This document shows positions 1 to 5,636 of a stretch of 5,636 bases of DNA, piece after piece; the first letter of the stretch is position 1, and the number at the start of each line of letters is the position of its first letter. The translations under genes were made by a program, and so were the position numbers. The notes below the pieces were generated by a model. That model had not been told where the DNA came from. It did not search any database and saw nothing but the letters and a program-made list of their open reading frames with translations. The stretch lies in contig CALKDE010000308.1 in NCBI GenBank assembly GCA_938082955.1, forward strand, positions 1-5,636, in the 5' to 3' direction. The DNA comes from an uncultured Pseudomonadales bacterium. Lineage in GTDB: Bacteria; Pseudomonadota; Gammaproteobacteria; Pseudomonadales; Pseudohongiellaceae.

Positions 1-39
1 CAACTGGTCAAGAGCAATAAAGCTAACGCGAATGAGGTC

Positions 40-543
40 TTAATTCGTTCCACCCATTTGCATCCACTGTTGATAGATCTCATCGGTCCAGAAACTCTGG
101 AAATAGGCGACTGCCGCTAGCTTCTCATCTTGCTCTAGCACATCGATGAATGCTGGCATTTTCCCACCCATAGCCTCCCCACCGTAGTCTATTACTCGAA
201 GCAATACTTCCTGAGGGTGATGCCATGCATGTGCTGAGCCGTTCAGAGGCGGTGGTGGAAACGAACCGTCATCTAGTTTTTCGCGCCAATCACCGACAAT
301 GCCTTGCGCCTGTGCACCATGGCACACGGCGCAATTCTGCGTGAACACTTCGCGCCCAAGCGCAACTTGTTCGACGCTATTCCAACGCTTGACACCCACT
401 TGTTCCGATGCCTCTTCACTACTTGCGTTTGAGGGCAGCACACTCACGCCGTCTGTTTGTGAGGCTGTCGCCTGATCGGTGCAGTTTGCCAAAGAGATAA
501 TGCCAAATAGAGTTAAGAATATTTTCACAGTCTTGAAGTTCAT
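40..543 (-). CDS. Lipoprotein-type monoheme cytochrome c (class I)
   Basis: Encodes 167 residues for a small exported electron-transfer haem protein, probably tethered to a membrane on the periplasmic side. The N-terminus is a signal peptide (KTVKIFLTLFGIISLAN) followed by Cys21, which fits a lipoprotein signal, although Asn at the -1 position is unusual. A Ser/Thr/Glu-rich linker (about residues 22-55) leads to the cytochrome domain. The haem-binding CxxCH is at residues 71-75 (CAVCH), and the probable distal ligand is Met129 in GGKMPAF. Other marks of this family are the proline-rich PPPPLNGSAHAWHHP stretch (97-110) and the C-terminal AYFQSFWTDEIYQQW. The ATG overlaps the stop of the upstream phosphatase gene (ATGA), and a GAGAGAG stretch lies just before it, so translation is probably coupled. 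The redox partner is unknown. I am sure of the haem protein and less sure of lipidation. Confidence 0.93.
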   Translation of the reverse strand: MNFKTVKIFLTLFGIISLANCTDQATASQTDGVSVLPSNASSEEASEQVGVKRWNSVEQVALGREVFTQNCAVCHGAQAQGIVGDWREKLDDGSFPPPPLNGSAHAWHHPQEVLLRVIDYGGEAMGGKMPAFIDVLEQDEKLAAVAYFQSFWTDEIYQQWMQMGGTN

Positions 544-1043
544 TGCTCTCTCGCTAATTTTTTGGGGTAGTCGAAATCGACAAGTTCGGCGCTGGAAAAT
601 TCTATTTCTGACCAGGCGCCGATCGGCAGACTCAGCTGCACTAAACCGCAGGTAGGAATATTGTCAATATTGCCGTTCGCTATGTCATTCACGAAGTCGG
701 TAATAGCTGGGTTGTGCCCCACCAGCATCACAGCATCACATTCATCATCTAACAAACTGGCGGCTTTAAGAAACATATTGGACCCGGCGAAGTATAGCTC
801 TGGATTACTGCCAACCTCATCACTGGGAAAGCCAATCAGCTTGGCAAACATCTTCGCGGTTGTTTTGGTTCGCACGGCTGGGCTACAGATAATGCAGCCC
901 ACACGTCCATTTTTCGCCTTGAAGCGCTCAGCCATAACCGGCAAGTCATTAATACCACGATCAGCCAGCGGCCGCTCGAAGTCTTTCAGATCAGGATTGT
1001 CCCAGCTGGATTTCGCATGACGCAGAAGATAGAGAGTTTTCAT
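540..1043 (-). CDS. sixA: SixA-type phosphohistidine phosphatase (histidine phosphatase superfamily)
   Basis: Encodes 167 residues matching the short cytoplasmic SixA branch of the histidine phosphatase superfamily. Members remove phosphate from phosphohistidine; E. coli SixA acts on phosphorelay or phosphotransfer proteins. The catalytic signature is LRHAKSSWD (residues 7-15), with Arg8 and the phospho-accepting His9. DFERPLADRG (21-30), SPAVRTKTTA (54-63, Arg58), PELYFA (81-86) and GHNPAITDFV (109-118, second catalytic His110) follow in the usual order, and the length is normal for the family. The C-terminal PTCGLVQL and FDYPKKL also fit SixA. The start is fixed by the conserved MKTLYLLRHAKS, but I see no good Shine-Dalgarno upstream (GTCAAAATCTATCG precedes the ATG). 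It is the first gene of a two-gene unit with the cytochrome c gene, which it overlaps by 4 bp. The real substrate in this organism is unknown. Confidence 0.93.
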   Translation of the reverse strand: MKTLYLLRHAKSSWDNPDLKDFERPLADRGINDLPVMAERFKAKNGRVGCIICSPAVRTKTTAKMFAKLIGFPSDEVGSNPELYFAGSNMFLKAASLLDDECDAVMLVGHNPAITDFVNDIANGNIDNIPTCGLVQLSLPIGAWSEIEFSSAELVDFDYPKKLAREQ

Positions 1044-1205
1044 CGATAGATTTTGACACTGAAATCTAGGCTAGAAATAAATGGGAAAAAGCCGTAAGGA
1101 GCAACATACTGCAGCCTTATACCCCATATAGACAGCCAATTCCAGCAAAGTTGGGTACTAGGGAACTCGCGTTTGCGTCTGGTTTTATCCGCTTTCGCCC
1201 AACTA

Positions 1206-1233
1206 TGTGAGCCGGCAAATAGCTATTTATAAT
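1206..1233 (+). promoter_or_regulatory. Probable sigma-70-type promoter of the DUF481 gene
   Basis: A perfect -10 hexamer TATAAT is at 1228-1233. No good -35 is present: TGTGAG at 1206-1211 (16-bp spacer) or ATGTGA one base upstream are poor matches. This suggests a weak promoter or one needing an activator. Transcription would begin near 1240, giving a leader of about 40 nt. A second -10-like TAAAAT lies at 1243-1248. The DUF481 ATG at 1280 is preceded by AGGG at 1267-1270 with a 9-nt spacer. Confidence 0.55.
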
Positions 1234-1237
1234 AGCT
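1221..1237. promoter_or_regulatory. Perfect 7-3-7 palindrome over the -10 box (candidate operator)
   Basis: AGCTATT (1221-1227), TAT, AATAGCT (1231-1237) form a perfect inverted repeat of 7-bp arms around a 3-nt centre. The TATAAT of the DUF481 promoter lies inside it. A dimeric repressor bound here would block RNA polymerase, which is the basis for calling it a candidate operator. No regulator gene is in the window. AT-rich palindromes can arise by chance, so confidence is moderate at best. Confidence 0.4.
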
Positions 1238-1279
1238 GTATGTAAAATCCTGCGCCTTCACTACTTAGGGATAGTCAAA

Positions 1280-1996
1280 ATGAAAAATATCTTTGCATAC
1301 AGCCTATGCAACCTGCTTGCCATTTTCAGTCTTGGCGCTTCCGGTCAGGAAGAATCTAGCATTGCGACGCAATTGGAATTGGGCGCTATTTTTACTTCCG
1401 GTAACACGAAAAACGAGAACGTAAAATATAAGGTCACTGTTGATTGGGATCAAGCTGAGGACTGGGACTATCAATTCACGAGTGATGGCTTTCGCTCCTC
1501 CCAAGATGGCATATCGAATGCGCAACGCCTCTATCACACCGGCAGCGCCAACTACACGACCAATCCAGATAGTTATATACAGGGCCGCATCGGTTATGAA
1601 AATGATAAATTTAGCGGTTTCGATAGCCAGGCAGATATCACCGTCAATTATGGTCGAAACATACTGCAGAACAGAGGAAATATGGCTCTGGGACTGACCG
1701 CTGGTTTCGGTGTACGTCGATCAGAAACTAAGCTGAACACGGAAAGCGTGGCCATCGCGCGTCTAGCCGCCAACTATAATTGGAATGTGTCCGAATCGGC
1801 TGATTTTATCCAAGACTTCAGCATCGAAACAGGTAGCGACAGCAGTATCTATCGCTTCGAGACCGGCATCCAAACAGACATCCTCGAGAACCTCTCTCTT
1901 AAATTTTCGGTGAAAGTAAAACATCAAACAGTGGTTCCTATTAGCCGAAAGAAAACAGACACTGAAACCGCTATCACTCTGGTGCTAAACTTTTAG
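1280..1996 (+). CDS. DUF481 (YdiY-like) outer-membrane beta-barrel protein
   Basis: Encodes 238 residues of the DUF481 family, known in some bacteria as putative salt-induced outer membrane proteins (YdiY type); the molecular function is not established. A Sec signal peptide covers about residues 1-22 (hydrophobic NLLAIFSLGA, likely cleavage after ASG). The mature protein opens with LELGAIFTSGNTKNENV (32-48), the family's typical first strand and turn. Alternating amphipathic strands follow, including YENDKFSGFDSQADITVNYGRNIL (106-129). The protein ends with KKTDTETAITLVLNF: a terminal strand with a C-terminal Phe, as expected for a BamA substrate. The start is supported by the signal peptide and by AGGG 9 nt upstream. 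It is probably transcribed alone or with the genes after it; no hairpin terminator follows. The family call is firm, the role is not. Confidence 0.92.
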   Translation: MKNIFAYSLCNLLAIFSLGASGQEESSIATQLELGAIFTSGNTKNENVKYKVTVDWDQAEDWDYQFTSDGFRSSQDGISNAQRLYHTGSANYTTNPDSYIQGRIGYENDKFSGFDSQADITVNYGRNILQNRGNMALGLTAGFGVRRSETKLNTESVAIARLAANYNWNVSESADFIQDFSIETGSDSSIYRFETGIQTDILENLSLKFSVKVKHQTVVPISRKKTDTETAITLVLNF

Positions 1997-2009
1997 ATCT
2001 ATGCTTCCT

Positions 2010-2038
2010 TTGATATGACTGGATTTGAGCCTGCAAAT
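2010..2038 (+). promoter_or_regulatory. Weak promoter candidate upstream of the glutamate-synthase-like gene
   Basis: TTGATA at 2010-2015 matches five of six bases of a -35 box. The region 17 bp downstream is GCAAAT (2033-2038), only three of six for a -10. The pair sits in the 114-bp gap before the gene at 2111. No terminator separates it from the DUF481 gene, so readthrough is also possible. Confidence 0.2.
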
Positions 2039-2110
2039 AAAAGCCCCGAATCACCTACAGCCAATAATCTCGCGAGCAGGGACAAGCCATCATTCTTTTG
2101 AGGTTCGCGT

Positions 2111-3730
2111 ATGACTCCTGTAGTTAGGCTGTACTGGTTAATCACTCTACTCCTTCTCCCACTTAGCGCGGGCTGGCTACTCTCTAGCAGCGCAGGTTCT
2201 CTCGCTCTCGACGATCTGAGCGATGCACCCCTTGCCCTGACCGTGTTTCTGGCCTGTCTTGCTTGGGCGCTGATTGGCGGCTACGAGCTATTGTTCTGCA
2301 TCAGCAACCTGCGACGTAACTACCCTGTATTGGCAAATATCCGTTATGCGCTGGAGTACATACGCCCGGAGATTCAGCAGTATTTCATCGCGAACAATGT
2401 TGAAGAGAAGCCGTTTTCACGCGAACGCAGAAACTTAATCTATCGCCGCGCGAAAAGCACCAGCGATACGCTGCCCTTTGGCACGGAGCAGGAGATTGTC
2501 GCCGAAGGCTACCGTAGCCTGACTCATTCGATGGTGGTTAAAGAAGTAGCCGAAGAAAATATGCGAGTCGATTTCGGCGGAACGCAATGTCAAAAACCCT
2601 ATAGTGCATCGCGACTCAATATTTCCGCCATGAGTTTTGGCGCACTCAGCTCCAATGCCATAGCTGCACTCAACAAAGGGGCGGCGTTGGGAAAATTTTG
2701 CCACAACACCGGTGAAGGTGGCATGAGCAAATATCATCTGGCACACGGTGGAGACATTATCTGGCAGATAGGTACAGCGTATTTTGGTTGCCGCAATAAG
2801 GATGGCTCGTTCAACGATGAGGCCTTCGCAAAGCGCGCCGGCAATGATGTTGTAAAGATGATCGAAATTAAGTTATCCCAAGGTGCGAAGCCCTCTCATG
2901 GTGGCGTTCTTCCAGGCGCAAAAGTGACACAAGAGATCGCCGAGATAAGATTGGTGGAGGTTGGCAAGACGGTCAACTCACCCCCCACCCATCCTGAGTT
3001 TGAGACCCCCAAGGGGCTACTAGAGTTTGTGCAACGCCTGCGCAAGCTTAGCGGCGGCAAGCCAGTTGGTTTCAAACTCTGCTTAGGAAAGAAGGTGGAG
3101 TTCATGGCAATCGTGAAGGCGATGCTGGAGACAAAGGTTCTACCTGATTTCATTACGATCGACGGCGCCGAGGGCGGCACCGGTGCCGCTCCGGTAGAAT
3201 TTTCTAATCGCCTCGGCACACCCTGCATCGAGGCGACTTATTACATCAACCAGGTACTTATTGGCGCGGGGCTGCGCGACCAAATTCGGCTCATCAGTGC
3301 GGGCCAGACCGCTACCGGCTTCGATATGCTTGAGAAGATTATCGTCGGTGCCGATACGGTAAACGCCGCACGATCTATGATGATGGCACTGGGCTGTGTG
3401 CAGGCAAAGGCCTGCAATACCAACAACTGTCCCACGGGAATTGCGACACAAAATTCATCCCGGGCCAAAGCTATCGACGTAGATGAGAAGTCGATACGAG
3501 TTAAGAATTTTCACGGGGCAACCGTGCATGCCTTCATGGAACTTTGCGGAGCGATGGGGTTCAGCGATCCAGATAATCTCTCCCCTTCGGATCTCTTCAG
3601 CCGTTTTGAGGGCAGAGCGAAAAACTTCGATGAGATATACGAAGCCTTAGTCGAGAAGCAGCTGCATACTGACAATATTCCCAATAGCTATCGCGACGAT
3701 TGGCACAACGCATCGGCAGACCATTTCTAG
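2111..3730 (+). CDS. Membrane-anchored FMN/[3Fe-4S] glutamate-synthase-like protein (stand-alone GltB central domain)
   Basis: Encodes 539 residues of the FMN-binding glutamate synthase family. Two hydrophobic helices (about residues 8-26 and 41-63) form an N-terminal membrane anchor. A family-typical linker follows: RRNYPVLANIRYALEYIRPE (68-87), then RAKSTSDTLPFGT (113-125). The TIM-barrel domain carries MSFGALS (174-180), NTGEGG (199-204), KPSHGGVLPGAKV (260-272) and DGAEGGTGAAP (351-361), which correspond to the FMN and 2-oxoglutarate-site loops of GltB. Cys429, Cys435 and Cys440 have the C-x5-C-x4-C spacing of the GltB [3Fe-4S] cluster, followed by PTGIATQ. The N-terminal glutaminase domain, the C-terminal GltB beta-helix domain and any GltD partner are missing, so ammonia-dependent glutamate synthesis is not shown. 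The family's real reaction is unsettled. A GAGG 7 nt before the ATG and the intact membrane helix support the start. Length is normal for this family. Confidence 0.93.
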   Translation: MTPVVRLYWLITLLLLPLSAGWLLSSSAGSLALDDLSDAPLALTVFLACLAWALIGGYELLFCISNLRRNYPVLANIRYALEYIRPEIQQYFIANNVEEKPFSRERRNLIYRRAKSTSDTLPFGTEQEIVAEGYRSLTHSMVVKEVAEENMRVDFGGTQCQKPYSASRLNISAMSFGALSSNAIAALNKGAALGKFCHNTGEGGMSKYHLAHGGDIIWQIGTAYFGCRNKDGSFNDEAFAKRAGNDVVKMIEIKLSQGAKPSHGGVLPGAKVTQEIAEIRLVEVGKTVNSPPTHPEFETPKGLLEFVQRLRKLSGGKPVGFKLCLGKKVEFMAIVKAMLETKVLPDFITIDGAEGGTGAAPVEFSNRLGTPCIEATYYINQVLIGAGLRDQIRLISAGQTATGFDMLEKIIVGADTVNAARSMMMALGCVQAKACNTNNCPTGIATQNSSRAKAIDVDEKSIRVKNFHGATVHAFMELCGAMGFSDPDNLSPSDLFSRFEGRAKNFDEIYEALVEKQLHTDNIPNSYRDDWHNASADHF

Positions 3731-3820
3731 CCAACGGCTTGGACTGAGGGCTATACTGGCATAAATTCCCTATTCACGATTCCCTCTAATTGAATTGTGA
3801 CTGATTGATGAGGGCAGCTC

Positions 3821-4369
3821 ATGATTTCACGCCTACTACTTATTCTGGCTATTTCGCTGACAAGTAATTTTCTGCATGCGGATCAAACCGATGAGCGCCT
3901 AGACGATCTATTTGCGGCTCTCCAAGAAGCAGAAAATGCTCGCACTATCCAGATCACCGAGAGTCAGATATGGGAGATCTGGTTGCAGCATGCCAATGCA
4001 GACGTACAACAGTTGATGCTCGTTGGCACACAGAGAATGAATACTCAACGCTACGCTGAAGCGATGGTTGTTTTCAATCGCCTTACCGACATTTTTCCTG
4101 ATTATGCTGAGGGCTGGAACAAGCGCGCCACCTTGCACTATGTGTTAGGAAACCTGGATGCCTCAGTGAGTGATATTCACAAGACGCTCGAGCTTGAGCC
4201 AAGACATTTCGGGGCTCTATCCGGACTTGGGATGGTGTTGATTCAAAGAAAAGAATTGAGTAAAGCTAAGAGAGCCTTCGAGGATCTTATCGAGGTGCAT
4301 CCTAACAGCCCGAACGCGAAGCAGAATCTGGAACTTGTCGAAGAGCAATTGCGCTTCAGTGTTATCTAA
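3821..4369 (+). CDS. Small exported TPR-repeat protein
   Basis: Encodes 182 residues. A signal peptide (hydrophobic RLLLILAISLTSNFLHA, likely cleavage after Ala20) suggests a periplasmic protein. Residues 24-55 carry a motif I recall from related small TPR proteins: LDDLFAALQEAENA, then IWEIWLQ. Three consecutive 34-residue TPR units follow without gaps: 61-94 (ends TDIFPD), 95-128 (ends LELEPR) and 129-162 (ends IEVHPN), then a short capping helix. TPRs are protein-binding scaffolds; no enzymatic residues are evident and the partner is unknown. GAGGG 6 nt before the ATG fixes the start. It lies 90 bp after the glutamate-synthase-like gene; only a weak promoter-like pair (TTGGAC at 3739, TAAATT at 3762, 17-bp spacer) sits in that gap. 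A strong terminator closes the unit 16 bp after the stop codon. Confidence 0.9.
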   Translation: MISRLLLILAISLTSNFLHADQTDERLDDLFAALQEAENARTIQITESQIWEIWLQHANADVQQLMLVGTQRMNTQRYAEAMVVFNRLTDIFPDYAEGWNKRATLHYVLGNLDASVSDIHKTLELEPRHFGALSGLGMVLIQRKELSKAKRAFEDLIEVHPNSPNAKQNLELVEEQLRFSVI

Positions 4370-4385
4370 AGATAACCTCGCACAT

Positions 4386-4415
4386 AAAAAAGGGTCGCTA
4401 AGCGACCCTTTTTTT
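4386..4415. terminator. Bidirectional intrinsic terminator
   Basis: A G+C-rich stem GGGTCGC (4392-4398) pairs with GCGACCC (4402-4408) across a 3-nt TAA loop. It is flanked by six A (4386-4391) on the left and seven T (4409-4415) on the right. The symmetry gives each strand a hairpin followed by a U-tract, so it can end the TPR transcript (stop at 4369) and the convergent lipoprotein transcript (stop at 4430). Confidence 0.94.
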
Positions 4416-4429
4416 CAAACCTATAAAAC

Positions 4430-4789
4430 TTACTGACGTGTAGCCGTAACGCCCATCGCACCGAAGTCACTACCGAATTCACCGGTCATAGTGTCGCCTT
4501 CAGCAGCTCCCGTGAAATCCAAAACAATTTCCTGGCCTTGTATTGAAATCTCAGCCGTAAAAGCAGCTGTGTTGTCAGCATAGACGATGCCAGAAAGAGG
4601 CGCGTTCAAGACGTCTGATGCCATCTCGCCGCTACCGTCTGCGTTCATTGTAAGAACGACTGGAAGCTCACCCAATGGTGAGGTAATAGAGGCATCCCAA
4701 ACACCAGCTGCAGGAGGTGGGCCGCCGGCCGCACATCCAACTAATACTGAAAGAGATAGGACTAGCAATCCGCTTAATAGTTTTTTCAT
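4430..4789 (-). CDS. Small lipoprotein with a single beta-rich domain, function unknown
   Basis: Encodes 119 residues. The signal peptide MKKLLSGLLVLSLSVLVGC has a classical lipobox (LVGC) with lipidated Cys19; Ala at +2 suggests outer-membrane sorting if the Lol +2 rule holds here. A Gly/Pro-rich linker (AAGGPPPAAG) leads to about 90 residues of short beta-strands and turns: GVWDASITSPLGELPVVLTM, then PLSGIVYADNTAAFTAEI, then EIVLDFTGAAEGDTMTGEFG, ending GVTATRQ. The repeated G-x-W / L-x-F-x-G / MTGEFG pattern resembles small antiparallel beta-barrel domains seen in many uncharacterised secreted proteins. I cannot name the family or assign a function. The start is well supported by AGGTGG (minus strand, 4797-4802) with a 7-nt spacer. 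The gene is monocistronic as far as visible and ends at the shared terminator. Confidence 0.85.
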   Translation of the reverse strand: MKKLLSGLLVLSLSVLVGCAAGGPPPAAGVWDASITSPLGELPVVLTMNADGSGEMASDVLNAPLSGIVYADNTAAFTAEISIQGQEIVLDFTGAAEGDTMTGEFGSDFGAMGVTATRQ

Positions 4790-5048
4790 TTTAAATCCAC
4801 CTAGTTAAATAATGTCACTCTCGAAATTTGTTTTACGACGGAAGCTTGTAGTTACCTCCCGGTGCTGCTCGCTGCAGCTCTTGCCCCTCATCTTCTCAAG
4901 AACTGGTCATTGAGAGGACGCCCCGATTGCGAAACGGTGAACCCATTGTCCGGTTAATACGCCCTTAGTCAACCGAAAAAACCTAGGGTGCCTCTGATTA
5001 TTGTCTAAACGGGGTAAAGCGAGCAATTTCAATTGTTTAAGGGAAGGC
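4790..5048. other. Intergenic region without a convincing gene
   Basis: This 259-bp stretch lies between the lipoprotein start and the stop of the next minus-strand gene. Apart from the lipoprotein RBS (4797-4802) I found no good promoter hexamers and no strong hairpin terminator for the upstream gene. A GCTGC/GCAGC hairpin with a 5-nt loop (4864-4878) and a weak CAATT/AATTG repeat near 5027-5038 are the only structures. A 28-codon reading frame (4891 to 4805, minus) is present but unsupported. Confidence 0.5.
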
Positions 5049-5636
5049 TTAGGGAACCACCCAGGCAGATTGCCATTCCAGCCCGGTACGGGCGAAGCCC
5101 ATTGTGGCGCTGATTTCACGCTCGATTCCCGGCATATGGGCAGCCCCATAGAATATACTAATCCGCTGAAAATCTGGATTGTGTAATGCTTCACTCAATA
5201 CTCGCAGAGCCGCCTTGTTGCGGTCGCCCAGTAGTGTGAGCTGTTGTTCTAACTCCTCACTGACTATCACACCCCCGCGACGGCCGAGCTCCTGAGCAAG
5301 CAGTAACTTAACAGCACTGGCCTGATCCTCGGAGTTCATTGCATTTATGAGGGACAACACGGTAAACCAAGACAGCGGTTCCTCGTGCGAGGCATTTTGT
5401 TGTGCAATCTGCGCCTTGGCAAGATTCAGAAACACAGTAAAGAAGTTCTCATTCTTGCTAGCCATCAAATCGTCCAGCTGCGAAGGCGTCAGATCAGCAT
5501 GAAGAAAATTCGACTGGGTGTAGTCGATCTCATCGAGTTGAAAGCCAATATTCAGAAATTTCGCCATTGCCTGCTGAATGATGCCGATCAGCGAGGTGCT
5601 TGATTCTCTGCCACCTCTTACTGGGACTTGGTTTGG
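5049..5636 (-). CDS. Partial TraB/GumN-like family protein (3' part; start outside window)
   Basis: The frame encodes 195 visible residues and stays open to the window edge. The Met encoded at 5565-5567 is therefore probably internal: codons upstream of it (reading PVRGGRESSTSLIGIIQQA) continue the fold. The visible part contains FQLDEIDYTQSNFLHADLTP, a long helical middle, LGDRNKAALRVL, then IFYGAAHMPGIE and WQSAWVVP at the end (TAA stop). The 'RN..al..l' helix followed by a 'YGAAHMPG' strand-loop resembles the C-terminal ERN...GxGHxxG region of TraB/PrgY/GumN proteins, which have a metalloprotease-like fold. The two His residues (HADL, AAHMPG) would be candidate metal or catalytic ligands. 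The missing N-terminus should hold the first family motif. The coding call is good; the family link comes from motif memory only and the substrate is unknown. Confidence 0.75.
   Translation of the reverse strand, partial: PNQVPVRGGRESSTSLIGIIQQAMAKFLNIGFQLDEIDYTQSNFLHADLTPSQLDDLMASKNENFFTVFLNLAKAQIAQQNASHEEPLSWFTVLSLINAMNSEDQASAVKLLLAQELGRRGGVIVSEELEQQLTLLGDRNKAALRVLSEALHNPDFQRISIFYGAAHMPGIEREISATMGFARTGLEWQSAWVVP

Larger units (their letters stand above)
1044..1279. other. Divergent intergenic region between sixA and the DUF481 gene
   Basis: These 236 bp hold no convincing gene. They should contain promoters for both directions. On the plus strand the best element is the TATAAT/palindrome at 1221-1237; a second plus-strand promoter-like pair starts at 1053. 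On the minus strand I found no good -35/-10 pair for sixA. TTGCTC, 17 bp, TTTATT is the closest and is weak. A 7-bp inverted repeat (AGTTGGG at 1149-1155, CCCAACT at 1198-1204) is separated by 42 nt and may be chance. Confidence 0.5.

Noticed and set aside
1..39. Possible end of a convergent gene, or start of a third gene in the sixA-cytochrome operon
   Set aside because: There are only 39 bases. No minus-strand ATG is present, and short plus-strand open frames exist in all frames, so nothing can be decided.
661..1020. 119-residue plus-strand ORF antisense to sixA
   Set aside because: It lies entirely within a well-supported gene on the other strand and has no recognisable features.
1081..1131. 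16-codon plus-strand ORF (MGKSRKEQ...) in the divergent region
   Set aside because: It has no ribosome binding site and begins before the transcription start implied by the only nearby promoter candidate.
1149..1204. Inverted repeat AGTTGGG / CCCAACT with a 42-nt loop
   Set aside because: Seven-bp arms this far apart are expected by chance and there is no stem inside the loop to support a structured RNA.
3796..3811. CRP-like half-site TGTGA before the TPR gene
   Set aside because: The second half (GATGA at the right spacing) does not match TCACA, and the site overlaps the ribosome binding region.
4850..4862. Strong Shine-Dalgarno-like GGGAGGT on the minus strand in the intergenic region
   Set aside because: No ATG, GTG or TTG lies at a usable distance downstream.
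4805..4891. 28-residue minus-strand ORF ending 15 bp before the lipoprotein gene, possible leader peptide
   Set aside because: GAGAAG directly abuts its ATG with no spacing, the composition is unremarkable, and nothing shows that it is translated.
4907..5194. 95-residue minus-strand reading frame starting MKHYTIQIF
   Set aside because: It overlaps the TraB/GumN-like gene in another frame on the same strand over about half its length, has no domain-like pattern, and the overlapped gene is the convincing one.

Overview
The window looks like ordinary chromosomal DNA from a Gram-negative proteobacterium, most likely a gammaproteobacterium. That placement is inferred from the gene families: a DUF481 outer-membrane barrel, exported lipoproteins, a SixA-type phosphatase, and a lipoprotein-type monoheme cytochrome c next to it. 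Base composition looks even and coding density is high. I see no transposase, phage gene, CRISPR array, tRNA or rRNA, and nothing I would call a new defence or mobile system.

Layout. On the minus strand at the left, a sixA-like phosphohistidine phosphatase gene (1043 to 540) runs into a lipoprotein-type cytochrome c gene (543 to 40) through an ATGA overlap, so the two form a translationally coupled pair. A 236-bp divergent intergenic region (1044-1279) follows. It carries a perfect TATAAT inside a perfect 17-nt palindrome just upstream of a plus-strand DUF481 outer-membrane protein gene (1280-1996). Two more plus-strand genes follow: a membrane-anchored, stand-alone FMN/3Fe-4S glutamate-synthase-like protein (2111-3730) and a small exported TPR protein (3821-4369). 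Gaps of 114 and 90 bp separate these three, so they may be independent units or a loose cluster. A strong, symmetric, bidirectional intrinsic terminator (4386-4415) lies between the TPR gene and a convergent minus-strand gene for a small lipoprotein (4789 to 4430). After a 259-bp gap with no convincing gene comes the 3' part of a minus-strand gene related to the TraB/GumN-like family. It stays open to the right window edge, so its real start lies outside.

How the genes relate. Five of the seven proteins have an N-terminal export or membrane signal: two lipoproteins, two Sec-type signal peptides and one pair of transmembrane helices. Apart from the sixA/cytochrome pair there is no clear shared pathway. 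The glutamate-synthase-like protein has no glutaminase domain and no GltD partner here, so its electron donor and substrate cannot be read from this window.
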